From an uncultured Ruminococcus sp. (GTDB lineage: Bacteria; Bacillota; Clostridia; Oscillospirales; Ruminococcaceae), in the NCBI RefSeq assembly GCF_937915125.1, contig NZ_CALDMP010000056.1:1-45557 (forward strand): a DNA stretch of 45,557 bases. Direction: 5' to 3'. This document shows positions 1 to 8,609 of this stretch, piece after piece. Position numbers and translations under genes: made by a program. Position 1 is the first letter of the stretch; the number at the start of each line of letters is the position of its first letter. The notes beneath the pieces were generated by a model. It ran no database searches and was not told the origin of the DNA. It worked only from the letters and a program-made list of their open reading frames with translations.

Positions 1-21
1 AAAGTTTATGCTCGTAGAGTA

Positions 22-53
22 CATCTGACGCACAATCTTTGTGCGGTATTGCC
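22..53. repeat. Right end of a family-A MITE-like repeat
   Basis: The 32 bases ending in CTTTGTGCGGTATTGCC match the right end of the complete copies at 3802-3974 and 8738-8909, including the preceding CATCTGACGCACAAT. The sequence to its left does not match those copies, so this is either a different internal version or a copy extending beyond the window. It abuts the upstream part of the proS promoter. Confidence 0.75.
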
Positions 54-89
54 CTAAAATTGATTTGCGTGCAAGTTCGCACATAACAC

Positions 90-118
90 TTGCAATTCTC
101 ACGAAAATATGCTATACT
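90..118 (+). promoter_or_regulatory. proS promoter
   Basis: TTGCAA (90-95) and TATACT (113-118) are separated by 17 bases, with a TGC extension just before the -10. The block from TAAAATTGATTT (55) to the -10 aligns without gaps to the alr promoter region at 10861-10924 with 42 of 64 identical positions, so the two genes share more than a core promoter. The leader to proS is about 30 nt, too short for a T-box. Confidence 0.75.
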
Positions 119-156
119 GAAACCATATCTTGCATGAGTAAGTACAGGAGGATATT

Positions 157-1617
157 ATGGCAAAGAAAAATCAGAAAATGGTGGAAGAAATCACGGCAAT
201 GGACGTGGATTTCGCACAGTGGTATACCGATATCTGCAAAAAGGCAGAGCTTGTTTCATATACCAGCGTCAAGGGCTGTATGGTCATCCGACCCTATGGC
301 TATGCCATCTGGGAAAATATCCAGCGCATTCTGGACGGCATGTTCAAGGCAACCGGTCACGAAAATGTGAATATGCCCATGTTCATCCCGGAAAGCCTGC
401 TGGAAAAGGAAAAGGATCACGTTGAGGGCTTTGCGCCGGAAGTGGCGTGGGTAACCCACGGCGGCAACGAAAAGCTGGAAGAGCGTCTCTGCGTTCGCCC
501 CACTTCTGAGACACTGTTCTGCGAACACTATGCGGACATCGTACATAGCTATCGTGATCTCCCGAAGCTGTATAACCAGTGGGTCAGCGTAGTGCGCTGG
601 GAAAAGACCACCCGTCCGTTCCTGCGTTCCCGTGAATTCCTCTGGCAGGAGGGCCACACCATCCACGCTACTGCGGAAGAAGCCATGGAAGAAACCGTGC
701 GTATGCTGAACGTTTACACGGAATTCTGCGAGAAATCTCTGGCAATGCCTGTGGTAAAGGGAAAGAAAACCGAGAGCGACAAGTTCGCCGGCGCTGTGGC
801 AACCTATGCCATCGAAGCGCTGATGCATGACGGCAAGGCACTCCAGGCAGGTACGTCCCACTATTTCGGCGACGGCTTCGCAAAGGCATTCGGCATCCAG
901 TATGCCGGAAAGGATAACAAGCTGGCACATCCCCACCAGACAAGCTGGGGCGTGACCACTCGTCTCATCGGTGCGATCATCATGACCCACGGCGACGACA
1001 GCGGCCTGGTACTGCCCCCGGCTGTGGCACCCATTCAGGTGGTGATCGTGCCCATTGCACAGCATAAGGAAGGCGTTCTGGATAAGGCAAACGAGCTCTA
1101 TGGGGCAATTCAGGCAAAGGGCATTCGTGTGAAGCTGGACGATTCCGACAACACACCGGGCTGGAAGTTTGCACAGTATGAGATGAAGGGCGTTCCTGTC
1201 CGCATTGAGATCGGTCCTAAGGATATCGAGAGTGGTCAGTGCGTAGTTGCTGCCCGCTATAACGGCGAAAAGCAGACCGTTTCTCTGGACAACAATTATG
1301 AGACCTTGCTGGAAACTGTCACCCGTCTCCTGGAGACTGAGATTCCGGAGGGTATGTTCGCCAAGGCAATGGAAAACCGCAAAAACAAGACCTATGTCTG
1401 CGAGACCATGGAGCAGATCACCCAGGCGCTGGAAGAAAAGGGCGATGGTTTCGTAGAAGCTATGTGGTGCGGTGACGAGGCATGCGAGGACAAGGTCAAG
1501 GAAGTCACCGGCGTGGGTTCCCGCTGCATTCCGCTGGAACAGCACACCATTTCCGATAAATGCGTCTGCTGCGGCAAGCCTGCAAAGCATATGGTGCTCT
1601 GGGGCAAGGCATATTGA
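157..1617 (+). CDS. proS: Prolyl-tRNA synthetase (short, archaeal/eukaryal-type ProS)
   Basis: Cytoplasmic class IIa aminoacyl-tRNA synthetase that charges tRNA-Pro with proline using ATP. The 486-residue length fits the short ProS type without the large editing insertion found in the ~570-residue bacterial form. Visible class II signatures are motif 2 around RWEKTTRPFLRSREFLWQEG (residues ~148-167) and motif 3 around GVTTRLIGAIIMTHGDDSGL. The anticodon-binding domain follows (VPIAQHKEGVLDKA), and a cysteine-containing C-terminal domain (CGDEAC, CVCCGK) ends in Tyr, as is usual for this type. The ATG at 157 has AGGAGG eight bases upstream. A small Fe-S-type gene follows after an 83-bp gap, and a terminator lies behind that. 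Confidence 0.95.
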   Translation: MAKKNQKMVEEITAMDVDFAQWYTDICKKAELVSYTSVKGCMVIRPYGYAIWENIQRILDGMFKATGHENVNMPMFIPESLLEKEKDHVEGFAPEVAWVTHGGNEKLEERLCVRPTSETLFCEHYADIVHSYRDLPKLYNQWVSVVRWEKTTRPFLRSREFLWQEGHTIHATAEEAMEETVRMLNVYTEFCEKSLAMPVVKGKKTESDKFAGAVATYAIEALMHDGKALQAGTSHYFGDGFAKAFGIQYAGKDNKLAHPHQTSWGVTTRLIGAIIMTHGDDSGLVLPPAVAPIQVVIVPIAQHKEGVLDKANELYGAIQAKGIRVKLDDSDNTPGWKFAQYEMKGVPVRIEIGPKDIESGQCVVAARYNGEKQTVSLDNNYETLLETVTRLLETEIPEGMFAKAMENRKNKTYVCETMEQITQALEEKGDGFVEAMWCGDEACEDKVKEVTGVGSRCIPLEQHTISDKCVCCGKPAKHMVLWGKAY

Positions 1618-1700
1618 TCCATTCCAGAAAGCTTTTGGCAGCACTGTACAAAGCATTTTGTTCAGACCAGATCAATGGCACGAAAGGAGGTGAAAAAATC

Positions 1701-1898
1701 ATGCAGGAAAACTACGAAGTATGTCATTGCATGGGTGTATCCTATGCGGATATCGAAGGTGTTATGCACGAAGCACAGAGCATGAGCGAGGTAGAGTCTG
1801 CATTCCAGAAGGTACAGGAGATCACCTCTTGTTCTACCGGATGCGGCGGATGCCACGATAAGGTTCTGGATATCATTGCAGATATCATGAGCAAGTAA
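1701..1898 (+). CDS. Small (2Fe-2S)-binding BFD-like domain protein
   Basis: A 65-residue cytosolic protein. It has a C8-x-C10 pair near the N-terminus and a second cluster C44-x3-C48-x2-C51, the spacing of the BFD-like [2Fe-2S] domain seen in bacterioferritin-associated ferredoxin and in many stand-alone clostridial proteins. The ATG at 1701 is chosen because AAAGGAGGTG sits just upstream; an in-frame extension to 1560 would overlap the end of proS and has no better signal. It lies between proS and a strong terminator, so it is probably read from the proS promoter. What it transfers electrons or clusters to is not visible. Confidence 0.8.
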   Translation: MQENYEVCHCMGVSYADIEGVMHEAQSMSEVESAFQKVQEITSCSTGCGGCHDKVLDIIADIMSK

Positions 1899-1922
1899 TG
1901 CAAACTCGTTCGTACACAGAAA

Positions 1923-1973
1923 AACCGGCAGTCGGAGCAAATACGCTCCGGCTGCCGGTTACTTTTTTATTTT
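1923..1973. terminator. Bidirectional terminator between the proS unit and guaB
   Basis: A 16-bp stem (AACCGGCAGTCGGAGC / GCTCCGGCTGCCGGTT) with one mismatch and a 6-base loop is followed by a T-rich tail on the plus strand. A-rich sequence to the left provides the tail for the minus strand. It sits exactly between the convergent genes. Confidence 0.9.
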
Positions 1974-1980
1974 GTAACAA

Positions 1981-3453
1981 TCAGGAATGTGTCGAATAGT
2001 TCGGCGCTTCCTTGGTGATCTGGATGTCGTGGGGATGGCTCTCCAGGAGACCTGCGTTTGTGATCTGGACAAACTTTGCCTTCTGGTGCAGATCCTCAAT
2101 GGTAGGACAGCCGCAGTAGCCCATACCGGAACGAATACCGCCCACCAGCTGGAATACGGAATCCGCAACGCTGCCCTTGTAGGGTACACGACCCTCAACG
2201 CCCTCGGGAACCAGCTTCTTTGCGCCCTCCTGGAAATAACGATCCTTGGAACCGTTTGCCATGGCAGCCAGACTGCCCATGCCACGGTATACCTTGAAGG
2301 AACGTCCCTGATAGATCTCGGTCTCACCCGGAGATTCCTCGCAGCCTGCCAGCAGAGAGCCGAGCATAACTACATTTGCACCGGCTGCCAGTGCCTTTAC
2401 GATATCGCCGGAATACTTGATGCCGCCGTCTGCAATGACCGGGATGCCGTGCTTCATGGCTACCTGTGCCACGTCATAGACCGCTGTGATCTGGGGTACG
2501 CCGATGCCGGCAACGATACGGGTGGTGCAGATAGAACCAGGACCGATACCTACCTTCACAGCATCTGCGCCGGCAGCGATCAGTGCTTCTGCCGCTTCTG
2601 CTGTGGCAATATTGCCTGCAATGACCGGAATGTGGGGAAATGCTTCCTTGACCTTTTTTAGGGTGGTCATGATGTTCTTGCTGTGACCGTGTGCAGAGTC
2701 CAGAACCAGCACATCTACCTGTGCATCTACCAGTGCATGGGCACGCTCCAGCACATTGGCTGTGATACCGATAGCGGCGCCGCAGAGGAGACGACCCTTT
2801 TCGTCACGGGCAGAGTTGGGGAACTGTACTGCCTTTTCAATATCTTTAATGGTAATAAGCCCCTTCAGGTAGCCCTCGTCGTCCACCAGAGGCAGCTTCT
2901 CGATCTTGTGCTGGCGCAGGATCGCCTGTGCATCTTCCATGGTGGTGCCCACGGGAGCGGTGATGAGGTTTTCCTTTGTCATGACCTCGGAGATGGGGCC
3001 GTTGTAGTCTGTCAGGAACCGCATGTCACGGTTGGTGATGATGCCCACCAGCTTACCCACACGGTCAACGATGGGTACGCCGGAGATCTTGTACTTGCCC
3101 ATGAGCTCGTCCGCATCGGAAACCAGGTGATTTTCCGTCAGGGAGAAGGGATTCACGATAACGCCGTTTTCCGAGCGCTTTACCTTGTCCACTTCGTCCG
3201 CCTGCTGTTCGATGGTCATATTCTTGTGAATGATGCCGATGCCGCCTTCCCGTGCAATGGCGATTGCCATCTGCGCCTCGGTTACCGTATCCATAGCGGC
3301 AGTCATGATCGGCGTGTTCAGATGCACATTTCCAGCCAATTTCGTGCGCAGATCGATCATGTTGGGAGTTACGTCCGATTCTGCCGGAATCAGCAGAACG
3401 TCATCAAACGTCAGTCCCTGTTTTCCAAACTTTTCACACAGTTCTGTTGCCAT
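1981..3453 (-). CDS. guaB: Inosine-5'-monophosphate dehydrogenase
   Basis: Catalyses NAD-dependent oxidation of IMP to XMP, the committed step of GMP synthesis, in the cytosol. The 490-residue protein has the normal IMPDH length. It opens with the conserved LTFDDVLLIPAESDV, has a CBS-pair insert (residues ~95-205, including VSDADELMGKYKISGVPIVD), and carries the active-site loop GIGPGSICTTRIVAGIGVPQ with the catalytic Cys near residue 304, plus the later flap region RGMGSLAAM. The ATG at 3453 is preceded by GGAGGG; the open frame continues upstream to 3717 but into promoter and leader sequence, so the longer form is rejected. Monocistronic, with its own promoter at 3592-3620. Confidence 0.95.
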   Translation of the reverse strand: MATELCEKFGKQGLTFDDVLLIPAESDVTPNMIDLRTKLAGNVHLNTPIMTAAMDTVTEAQMAIAIAREGGIGIIHKNMTIEQQADEVDKVKRSENGVIVNPFSLTENHLVSDADELMGKYKISGVPIVDRVGKLVGIITNRDMRFLTDYNGPISEVMTKENLITAPVGTTMEDAQAILRQHKIEKLPLVDDEGYLKGLITIKDIEKAVQFPNSARDEKGRLLCGAAIGITANVLERAHALVDAQVDVLVLDSAHGHSKNIMTTLKKVKEAFPHIPVIAGNIATAEAAEALIAAGADAVKVGIGPGSICTTRIVAGIGVPQITAVYDVAQVAMKHGIPVIADGGIKYSGDIVKALAAGANVVMLGSLLAGCEESPGETEIYQGRSFKVYRGMGSLAAMANGSKDRYFQEGAKKLVPEGVEGRVPYKGSVADSVFQLVGGIRSGMGYCGCPTIEDLHQKAKFVQITNAGLLESHPHDIQITKEAPNYSTHS

Positions 3454-3585
3454 AATGACCCTCCAGTTATCATAAATTCCCGAAATCTTTACGGGTTCTG
3501 TACGGGTTCTGCCAGTATCCCGCATTGCCGCAAGAGCCTGCGTATGATTCCCCGTAAAAGCCCCTGCGGCAAGTGTCAGATTATT
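3454..3585 (-). promoter_or_regulatory. guaB 5' leader with a tandem repeat and a stem
   Basis: The ~130-nt leader contains a perfect tandem duplication of an 11-mer (TACGGGTTCTG on the plus strand at 3490-3500 and 3501-3511) and a long-range stem TTGCCGCA/TGCGGCAA (about 3527-3578). No known purine or PRPP riboswitch core was recognised. A regulatory role is inference from structure and position only. Confidence 0.35.
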
Positions 3586-3591
3586 ATATCT

Positions 3592-3620
3592 ATGATACTC
3601 TTTTTTCTCCCATTTGTCAA
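3592..3620 (-). promoter_or_regulatory. guaB promoter
   Basis: On the minus strand a perfect TTGACA (3615-3620) and TATCAT (3592-3597) lie 17 bases apart. A TATAAT just downstream is too far from the -35 to pair with it. Confidence 0.75.
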
Positions 3621-3719
3621 GAGCTTCGGGTGTTTCGGGTGATATTTTACACCTTTTACAAATTTTCGGCGGTATTTTCGGTGAGAATGCGAACAAAAAT
3701 AATGGGAATCCCCACATGG

Positions 3720-3752
3720 TTTAAGAATCCTTTAAGAAACAGACGGTATACT
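3720..3752 (+). promoter_or_regulatory. Direct-repeat (CiaR/OmpR-like) promoter upstream of the dockerin surface gene
   Basis: TTTAAG (3720-3725), five bases, a second TTTAAG (3731-3736), ten bases, then TATACT (3747-3752). Direct repeats with an 11-bp period placed over the -35 region are the usual layout for OmpR/PhoB-type response regulators, and TTTAAG-N5-TTTAAG is the consensus described for streptococcal CiaR. No response regulator is encoded in the window. Confidence 0.55.
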
Positions 3753-3799
3753 GGAAAATAACAGGAGGACTTCTCACCTCCGTGTTGTTCCAATATACC
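3745..3799 (+). promoter_or_regulatory. Large imperfect palindrome in the leader of the dockerin gene
   Basis: GGTATACTGGAA pairs with TTCCAATATACC with one mismatch, enclosing ACAGGAGG / CCTCCGTGT. The left arm includes the proposed -10. No U-run follows, so it is not a typical terminator. It ends three bases before a mobile repeat. Confidence 0.45.
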
Positions 3800-3801
3800 A
3801 T

Positions 3802-3974
3802 TGGCAACACCGCGCAAAGAGCGCCTAGCGGCTTTGCACGCCATATGCTTGCATCTTTTCCGTCATATTTCACAAAAATGCTCGTGAATACACAAAGTAT
3901 TCACTGCGCTTTTTGTTTCATCTGACGAAAAATCTGACGGCGCATCTGACGCACAATCTTTGTGCGGTATTGCC
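3802..3974. repeat. Family-A MITE-like element, full length, copy 1
   Basis: A 173-bp non-coding element with terminal inverted repeats GGCAACACCGCGCAAAG / CTTTGTGCGGTATTGCC, flanked by a 4-bp direct duplication CATT (3798-3801 and 3975-3978). The centre (about 3874-3914) folds into an A-run/T-run stem with a nested GTGAATAC/GTATTCAC hairpin. It is nearly identical to 8738-8909. It is inserted between the proposed promoter and the start of the dockerin gene, so a transcript would run through it. Confidence 0.9.
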
Positions 3975-4080
3975 CATTCATCCAGACGGCGGACAGCAAT
4001 TGTTCCGGTTCTGCGATCCGCTGTCGTATGATCCTGTTATTTCAATGAAAATATGTGATTAAAAGGGAGAAGTGAGCAAC

Positions 4081-7000
4081 ATGAAAAAATTCTCGCACCG
4101 CCATGTGCGTAAGACAATGGCAGGCGTTGTGGCACTGTCTATGCTGTGTACAGCGGCTGTTCCCACCATGCTGGCGATCCCGGCAGGTGCAGCTGCATCC
4201 AATGCGTCCGGCGATCTGAATGCAGACGGCAGCGTCACTGCTGCGGATGTCAAGATCCTTCAGACAGCTCTGCTGGGCGGTACGCCTCTGACGGCGGAAC
4301 AGTATCTGAATGCAGATGTTGTGGCAGATGGCACTGTCAATGGTATGGATCTGGCAAAACTGCGCCAGATGGCGGCAAGTACTGACCCGGTAAGCGATGC
4401 AATTTATATTCACCTGAACGATGCTGGCATTACAGTAGAGGGTGACACAAAGGGCGTTACTGCTGTTTCCGGAAAGACCGTGACCATTTCCGCTTCTGGT
4501 ACCTATGTGGTAGACGGCACCATCACAGACGGTCAGATTCTGGTGAATGTACCGGATACCACCGCCGATGCAGAGGATGTATCCCTGTTCTTACAGGATG
4601 TCACCATGACCTCCTCCACCGGTGCACCGTGCGTCTATGGTCAGAGTGCCGCAAAGATAAAGCTGACCTGCGGTGGCACCAATACTCTGACGGATACGGC
4701 AACTTCTGCCAATGCTGCAACCAGCGGTGTCATTTACGGCGACTGTGATATCACTGTCACCAAGAACAGCACCGGCTCGCTGAACATCACCAGCAGCATG
4801 AACACTGGTATCAACTGTAAGGATGATATCAAGCTCAACGGCGGTATCATCAATATTGTGACTGACGTGGATACTGCCTCCGATGCAGACGCCATCAAGG
4901 CAAATAATACGATTGAGGTAGACGGCGCAACTGTTACCATCGACTCCTCCGCAGACGGCATCAAGTCCTCTAAGGAAAATGTGTCCATTCTCTCTGGTAC
5001 AGTTTCCATTAAGGCAGGCAATGACGCTGTACAGGCGGCAACCTCTCTGGCGATCTCCGGCGGTACTGTCGTAGCCTGCGGCGACCGTGGTTTCACTCTG
5101 GATGAAGGCGGCGCACTTGCCATTACCGGCGGTAATGTGATCGCAACGGCAACAGATTATGCCTTCGGACAGAATGCAACCGGTACGGCTATGACCATTG
5201 ATACTTCTGGATGCACACAGACCATTATGCAGCTGGATTATGCAGCAGAGTGGAAGAAGGGCAATGCTGTCACCATTCAGAAGAGCGGCAGCACGGTCTA
5301 TGAAATGACACCCATCAAGAAGTTCGACTATGTTCTTGTCAGCGGCAGCGGTCTGGATGCATCCAACACCTATCAGGTATACACCGGCGGCACCCAGATG
5401 ACTCACGACGGCTCTGCCAACGGCGAATTCAAGATGACTGGTTCACCTACCAAGTTCACCGGCGTAACAGAGCTTTCCGGCGGCGGTACTGTGACCACTG
5501 GTGACGATGTGGCAACGGCTCTGGTATTCAGCGGCAGCACGATTACTGCAAACAATGCGGCTGGCGAATCTATCTCCAATCCGTCCAACCTGACCATTTC
5601 CGGGGCAACCGTAACCGTCACTGCTTCCAGTGAGATCTCCGTCAGCGGCGAAAGCGACAGCGGACAGATCATTGTCAACGTGGACAAGACCGCAGAGCCC
5701 ACAGGTCTGGTTACCCTGAACCTGAGCGGTCTGACCCTGTCCAACAGCAGCGTGGCTCCGATTTATGTAGAAGCAATCGGCGATGAAGTTGCCATCTCTG
5801 CCAAGAACGGCACGACCAATACCATTTCTGATGGTACTTCCCATACCGATACCTACGTAGACAGTGACGGTGTGACCCAGACTGTCAACGGTGCCATCTT
5901 CTCCCGTGACGATCTGAAGATCAAGGGCAAGGGTACACTTGTTGTCAACGGCAACGCCGAGGATGGCATTGTCTGCAAGAACGATCTGAAGCTGTGGAAC
6001 GGTGATATTACTGTCAACGCAGTGGACGACGGCATCCGCGGCAACGACTCTGTCCGCATCGGTGACCCCACAGACAGCACCAATTACGGCACACTGAATG
6101 TTACTGTCAACACCAATAACGGTACTACCGGCGGCGACGGCATCAAGTCTACCTCCACAGAGACAGACAAGGGCTTTGTCACCATCAGCGGCGGTACAGT
6201 GAATATCAACTCCTATGCAGACGGCATCCAGGCAGAGCAGACCTTCACCATGAATGGCGGCGATGTGACCATCAACACCTACCAGGGCTCTGGATTCACC
6301 GGCAGCGCATCTTCCGGCAGCACCGGCGGCTGGGGCGGCGGCATGGGCGGTGGCATGTCGGACGGCAACTCCAACAAGACCGACATCAGCGCCAAGGGTA
6401 TCAAGGCAGTTGGTCTCTATGACGCAGCCGGAACTACCTACCAGAGCGGCGGCGATCTGACCATCAGCGGCGGTACGCTGAAGATTGATTCTTCTGACGA
6501 CTGTGTCCACTGCGCAGGAGATCTGCATGCAACAGGCGGCATTCTGACACTGGCTTCTGCCGACGATGCTTTGCACAGCGACCATAACCTGTATATCGGT
6601 ACAGAAAACGCCGGTACCTATGACGATGTGCAGATCTACGTTTCAAAATGCTATGAAGGCGTAGAAGGCGGATATATTTATCAGAACAGCGGCACGGTAT
6701 ATATTGTGTCAACTGACGACGGCTACAATGCTGCCGGCGGCGACGGTTCCGGCACGAGCAGCAGCGGTGGCGGCTTCGGTCAGGGCGGCATGAGCAGTGA
6801 TTATGGTGAGGTGCACCTCAACGGCGGTCTGGTCGTATGTAACTCTGCAAGCGGCGATCACGATTCGCTTGACTCCAATGGTCCTCTCTACATCAACGGC
6901 GGTTACTACTGTGCAAATGGTCAGGAACCCCTGGACTGCGGTGATGGTTACTCTATCACACGTACCGGCGGCAATGTGATTTCGATGACAAGCGGAAACA

Positions 7001-7257
7001 CCTCTCTGACCACAAGATATACCTTCGTAGATGCTTCCGGAAATGCCATCGTATCCTTCTATTCTGCAAGCGGCGGAAGCCTTGCATACTCGGAAAATAG
7101 TACGTCCGCACAGTCTGGCGGAACGATTTCCGGCGGCACAGATATTCTGACACAGTCGAGCTATGTTGTGACTGTCGGCGGTACGATTTCTGGCGGCACA
7201 GCGCTTTCGGCTGGCTCTTCCGGCGGTAATCCGGGCGGCCCTGGCAACTGGGGTTGA
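4081..7257 (+). CDS. Secreted dockerin protein with two Cthe_2159-like beta-helical carbohydrate-binding regions
   Basis: The 1058-residue precursor starts with a basic, hydrophobic signal peptide (residues ~1-40, AGVVALSMLCTAAVP). A type I dockerin follows at residues ~43-102, with calcium loops SGDLNADGSVTAADV and NADVVADGTVNGMDL. The remainder is rich in short parallel-beta repeats such as ISGGTV and LNGGI. It falls into two similar regions, starting near residues 108 and 472 (compare GQILVNVPDT with GQIIVNVDKT), which resemble the Cthe_2159-type carbohydrate-binding family (DUF4353; cellulose/acidic-sugar binding, polysaccharide-lyase-like fold). Gly-rich loops occur near residues 750 and 900. 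Expected role: cellulosome-attached carbohydrate binding; enzymatic activity is not shown. The ATG at 4081 fits GGGAG better than the GTG at 4072. It appears monocistronic. Confidence 0.8.
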   Translation: MKKFSHRHVRKTMAGVVALSMLCTAAVPTMLAIPAGAAASNASGDLNADGSVTAADVKILQTALLGGTPLTAEQYLNADVVADGTVNGMDLAKLRQMAASTDPVSDAIYIHLNDAGITVEGDTKGVTAVSGKTVTISASGTYVVDGTITDGQILVNVPDTTADAEDVSLFLQDVTMTSSTGAPCVYGQSAAKIKLTCGGTNTLTDTATSANAATSGVIYGDCDITVTKNSTGSLNITSSMNTGINCKDDIKLNGGIINIVTDVDTASDADAIKANNTIEVDGATVTIDSSADGIKSSKENVSILSGTVSIKAGNDAVQAATSLAISGGTVVACGDRGFTLDEGGALAITGGNVIATATDYAFGQNATGTAMTIDTSGCTQTIMQLDYAAEWKKGNAVTIQKSGSTVYEMTPIKKFDYVLVSGSGLDASNTYQVYTGGTQMTHDGSANGEFKMTGSPTKFTGVTELSGGGTVTTGDDVATALVFSGSTITANNAAGESISNPSNLTISGATVTVTASSEISVSGESDSGQIIVNVDKTAEPTGLVTLNLSGLTLSNSSVAPIYVEAIGDEVAISAKNGTTNTISDGTSHTDTYVDSDGVTQTVNGAIFSRDDLKIKGKGTLVVNGNAEDGIVCKNDLKLWNGDITVNAVDDGIRGNDSVRIGDPTDSTNYGTLNVTVNTNNGTTGGDGIKSTSTETDKGFVTISGGTVNINSYADGIQAEQTFTMNGGDVTINTYQGSGFTGSASSGSTGGWGGGMGGGMSDGNSNKTDISAKGIKAVGLYDAAGTTYQSGGDLTISGGTLKIDSSDDCVHCAGDLHATGGILTLASADDALHSDHNLYIGTENAGTYDDVQIYVSKCYEGVEGGYIYQNSGTVYIVSTDDGYNAAGGDGSGTSSSGGGFGQGGMSSDYGEVHLNGGLVVCNSASGDHDSLDSNGPLYINGGYYCANGQEPLDCGDGYSITRTGGNVISMTSGNTSLTTRYTFVDASGNAIVSFYSASGGSLAYSENSTSAQSGGTISGGTDILTQSSYVVTVGGTISGGTALSAGSSGGNPGGPGNWG

Positions 7258-7315
7258 TCCTTTTATAGCAGAATAACATCTATCCTATAATCAGGTAAAG
7301 CATAAGTATCCCCTC

Positions 7316-7353
7316 AAAAAAAGCAGCCTCACCATTGCGGTGGGGCTGCTTTT
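7316..7353. terminator. Bidirectional terminator
   Basis: AAAAGCAGCCTCACC pairs with GGTGGGGCTGCTTTT around a 5-base loop; A- and T-runs on the two sides serve both strands. It separates the dockerin gene from the convergent epimerase-like gene. Confidence 0.9.
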
Positions 7354-7381
7354 CCGTTGTCTGACAAATATCGTTCTGTTT

Positions 7382-8401
7382 TTACGCCTCCGGCAGGATG
7401 GTGAAGAAATGCTGTGCCAGGTGGAACATTTCGCCGGATGCCAGTTCTCTGTAGCCGGTCTTTTCTGCGGGCATGTCCAGATTGGGTGCATCGATCATAG
7501 CGGTCATAGGCTCCGGGCAAAAATAGTGCTTCTCGCCCCGGTCGTTCCACAGGATCCAGAACTTGTATCCGTCAGAAACGGCATAGCCGATGCCCTTTCC
7601 ACTGGCGGTGTCGGTCATTTTTACGCCCCGGAAAGGCTTTCTGTCCAATTCCAGCATACCGGCAGTGTACATGTCGTTGTCCACCACACGCTTCACCGGG
7701 CAGGTGGTGCCGTTTTTGTATGCCATGTCATAGTCCGACAGAGGCAGGATCTCGCCGGTGGGCAGACAGCGTTCGTTCAGCGTCCACTTTTCTGTCACCG
7801 GTACCTGAATGCGGATATCCTCTTCTCTTGCGCCGTCCACAAAGGGTGCGGTAATGGTGGTGTGGGTAGCAACGGAAATGGGCAGCTTCTTCTGAGACTG
7901 GTTGATGATGGAGAACTTATACTCCAGCCCATATTCGCTGAGCACGAAGAAGAACTCTGCCGTAAAGGGTAGGGGAAAATACTGGAAGAACGGGTCATTT
8001 TCGTTATAGACATAGGCTGTGCGCAGCCATGCGCCGTCCTCGTTTGCGGAATAGGCAACCACAGTGTGTTCCCGCTTATGTAAAAAGCCGTGGATGTGGT
8101 TGTGGAAGGGTGCCGCCTCGTTCACCGGGAGCTGGTACACAGCATCGGAAGTGCGCAGCACACCATCGGAAAACCGGTTCGGGAGATACAGCGTGGGAAG
8201 ACCCCATACCTCTGCGGAATTCCGGATGTCATCCGGGGTGTTGTTTTCATCCCAGCGGAAAAATTCCACGCCGTTTGCATCATCGTGGAGACGCAGCACG
8301 TTGGAGCCGATGCCCGGTGCGATCAGAGCAGTATAGCCGCCGGCGGAGAGCTGGATGCATTCCATACCCTTCCAGTCGATTAAGGTTGCAGTGTTTTTCA
8401 T
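7382..8401 (-). CDS. Aldose 1-epimerase (mutarotase) family protein
   Basis: A 339-residue soluble protein of the galactose-mutarotase-like superfamily, which interconverts alpha and beta anomers of hexoses. Recognisable elements are LPNRFSDG (residues ~90-97), the histidine-rich HNHIHGFLH motif, the second conserved His in ATHTTITAPF, and an acidic EPMTAMIDAPN segment near the C-terminus that should supply the catalytic Glu. There is no signal peptide, so it is cytosolic. The ATG at 8401 (protein starts MKNTATLIDW) has AAAGGAA upstream and is preferred to the longer frame beginning at 8446. The true substrate could be another sugar; the family is broad. Single gene with its own promoter. Confidence 0.85.
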   Translation of the reverse strand: MKNTATLIDWKGMECIQLSAGGYTALIAPGIGSNVLRLHDDANGVEFFRWDENNTPDDIRNSAEVWGLPTLYLPNRFSDGVLRTSDAVYQLPVNEAAPFHNHIHGFLHKREHTVVAYSANEDGAWLRTAYVYNENDPFFQYFPLPFTAEFFFVLSEYGLEYKFSIINQSQKKLPISVATHTTITAPFVDGAREEDIRIQVPVTEKWTLNERCLPTGEILPLSDYDMAYKNGTTCPVKRVVDNDMYTAGMLELDRKPFRGVKMTDTASGKGIGYAVSDGYKFWILWNDRGEKHYFCPEPMTAMIDAPNLDMPAEKTGYRELASGEMFHLAQHFFTILPEA

Positions 8402-8461
8402 AAACGATGGATTCCTTTCTGTTTGGCACGAAATATGCCGTAACAATACAATAACAATCTG

Positions 8462-8490
8462 ATTATATCACATTATGCAAAATCTGTCTA
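8462..8490 (-). promoter_or_regulatory. Promoter of the epimerase-like gene
   Basis: Minus-strand TAGACA (8485-8490) and TATAAT (8462-8467) separated by 17 bases, about 60 bases before the start codon. Confidence 0.6.
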
Positions 8491-8609
8491 GTGCAGATTT
8501 GTAGATTTGGATATGTTGCACAAAAATGTGGGGAATCTCTTGCCAGTTCTGGCTTGGTTTTGGGGCTGTCGCATTCTCCACAACCGCACAAATCCGGCGC
8601 AGGGTGTTT

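Noticed and set aside
256..1656. 466-codon open frame antisense to proS
   Set aside because: It is a mirror of the codon bias of proS; the translation has no recognisable domain and no ribosome site. The same reasoning removes other long antisense frames, for example 13100-15265, 18544-20640 and 22369-24384.
1987..3642. Plus-strand open frames of 224 and 319 codons over guaB
   Set aside because: Both are shadows of the highly conserved IMPDH coding sequence on the other strand and lack start signals.
3453..3717. N-terminal extension of guaB to 3717
   Set aside because: The extension covers the -35/-10 pair and leader, is not similar to IMPDH, and the internal ATG at 3453 has a good GGAGGG site and gives the normal length.
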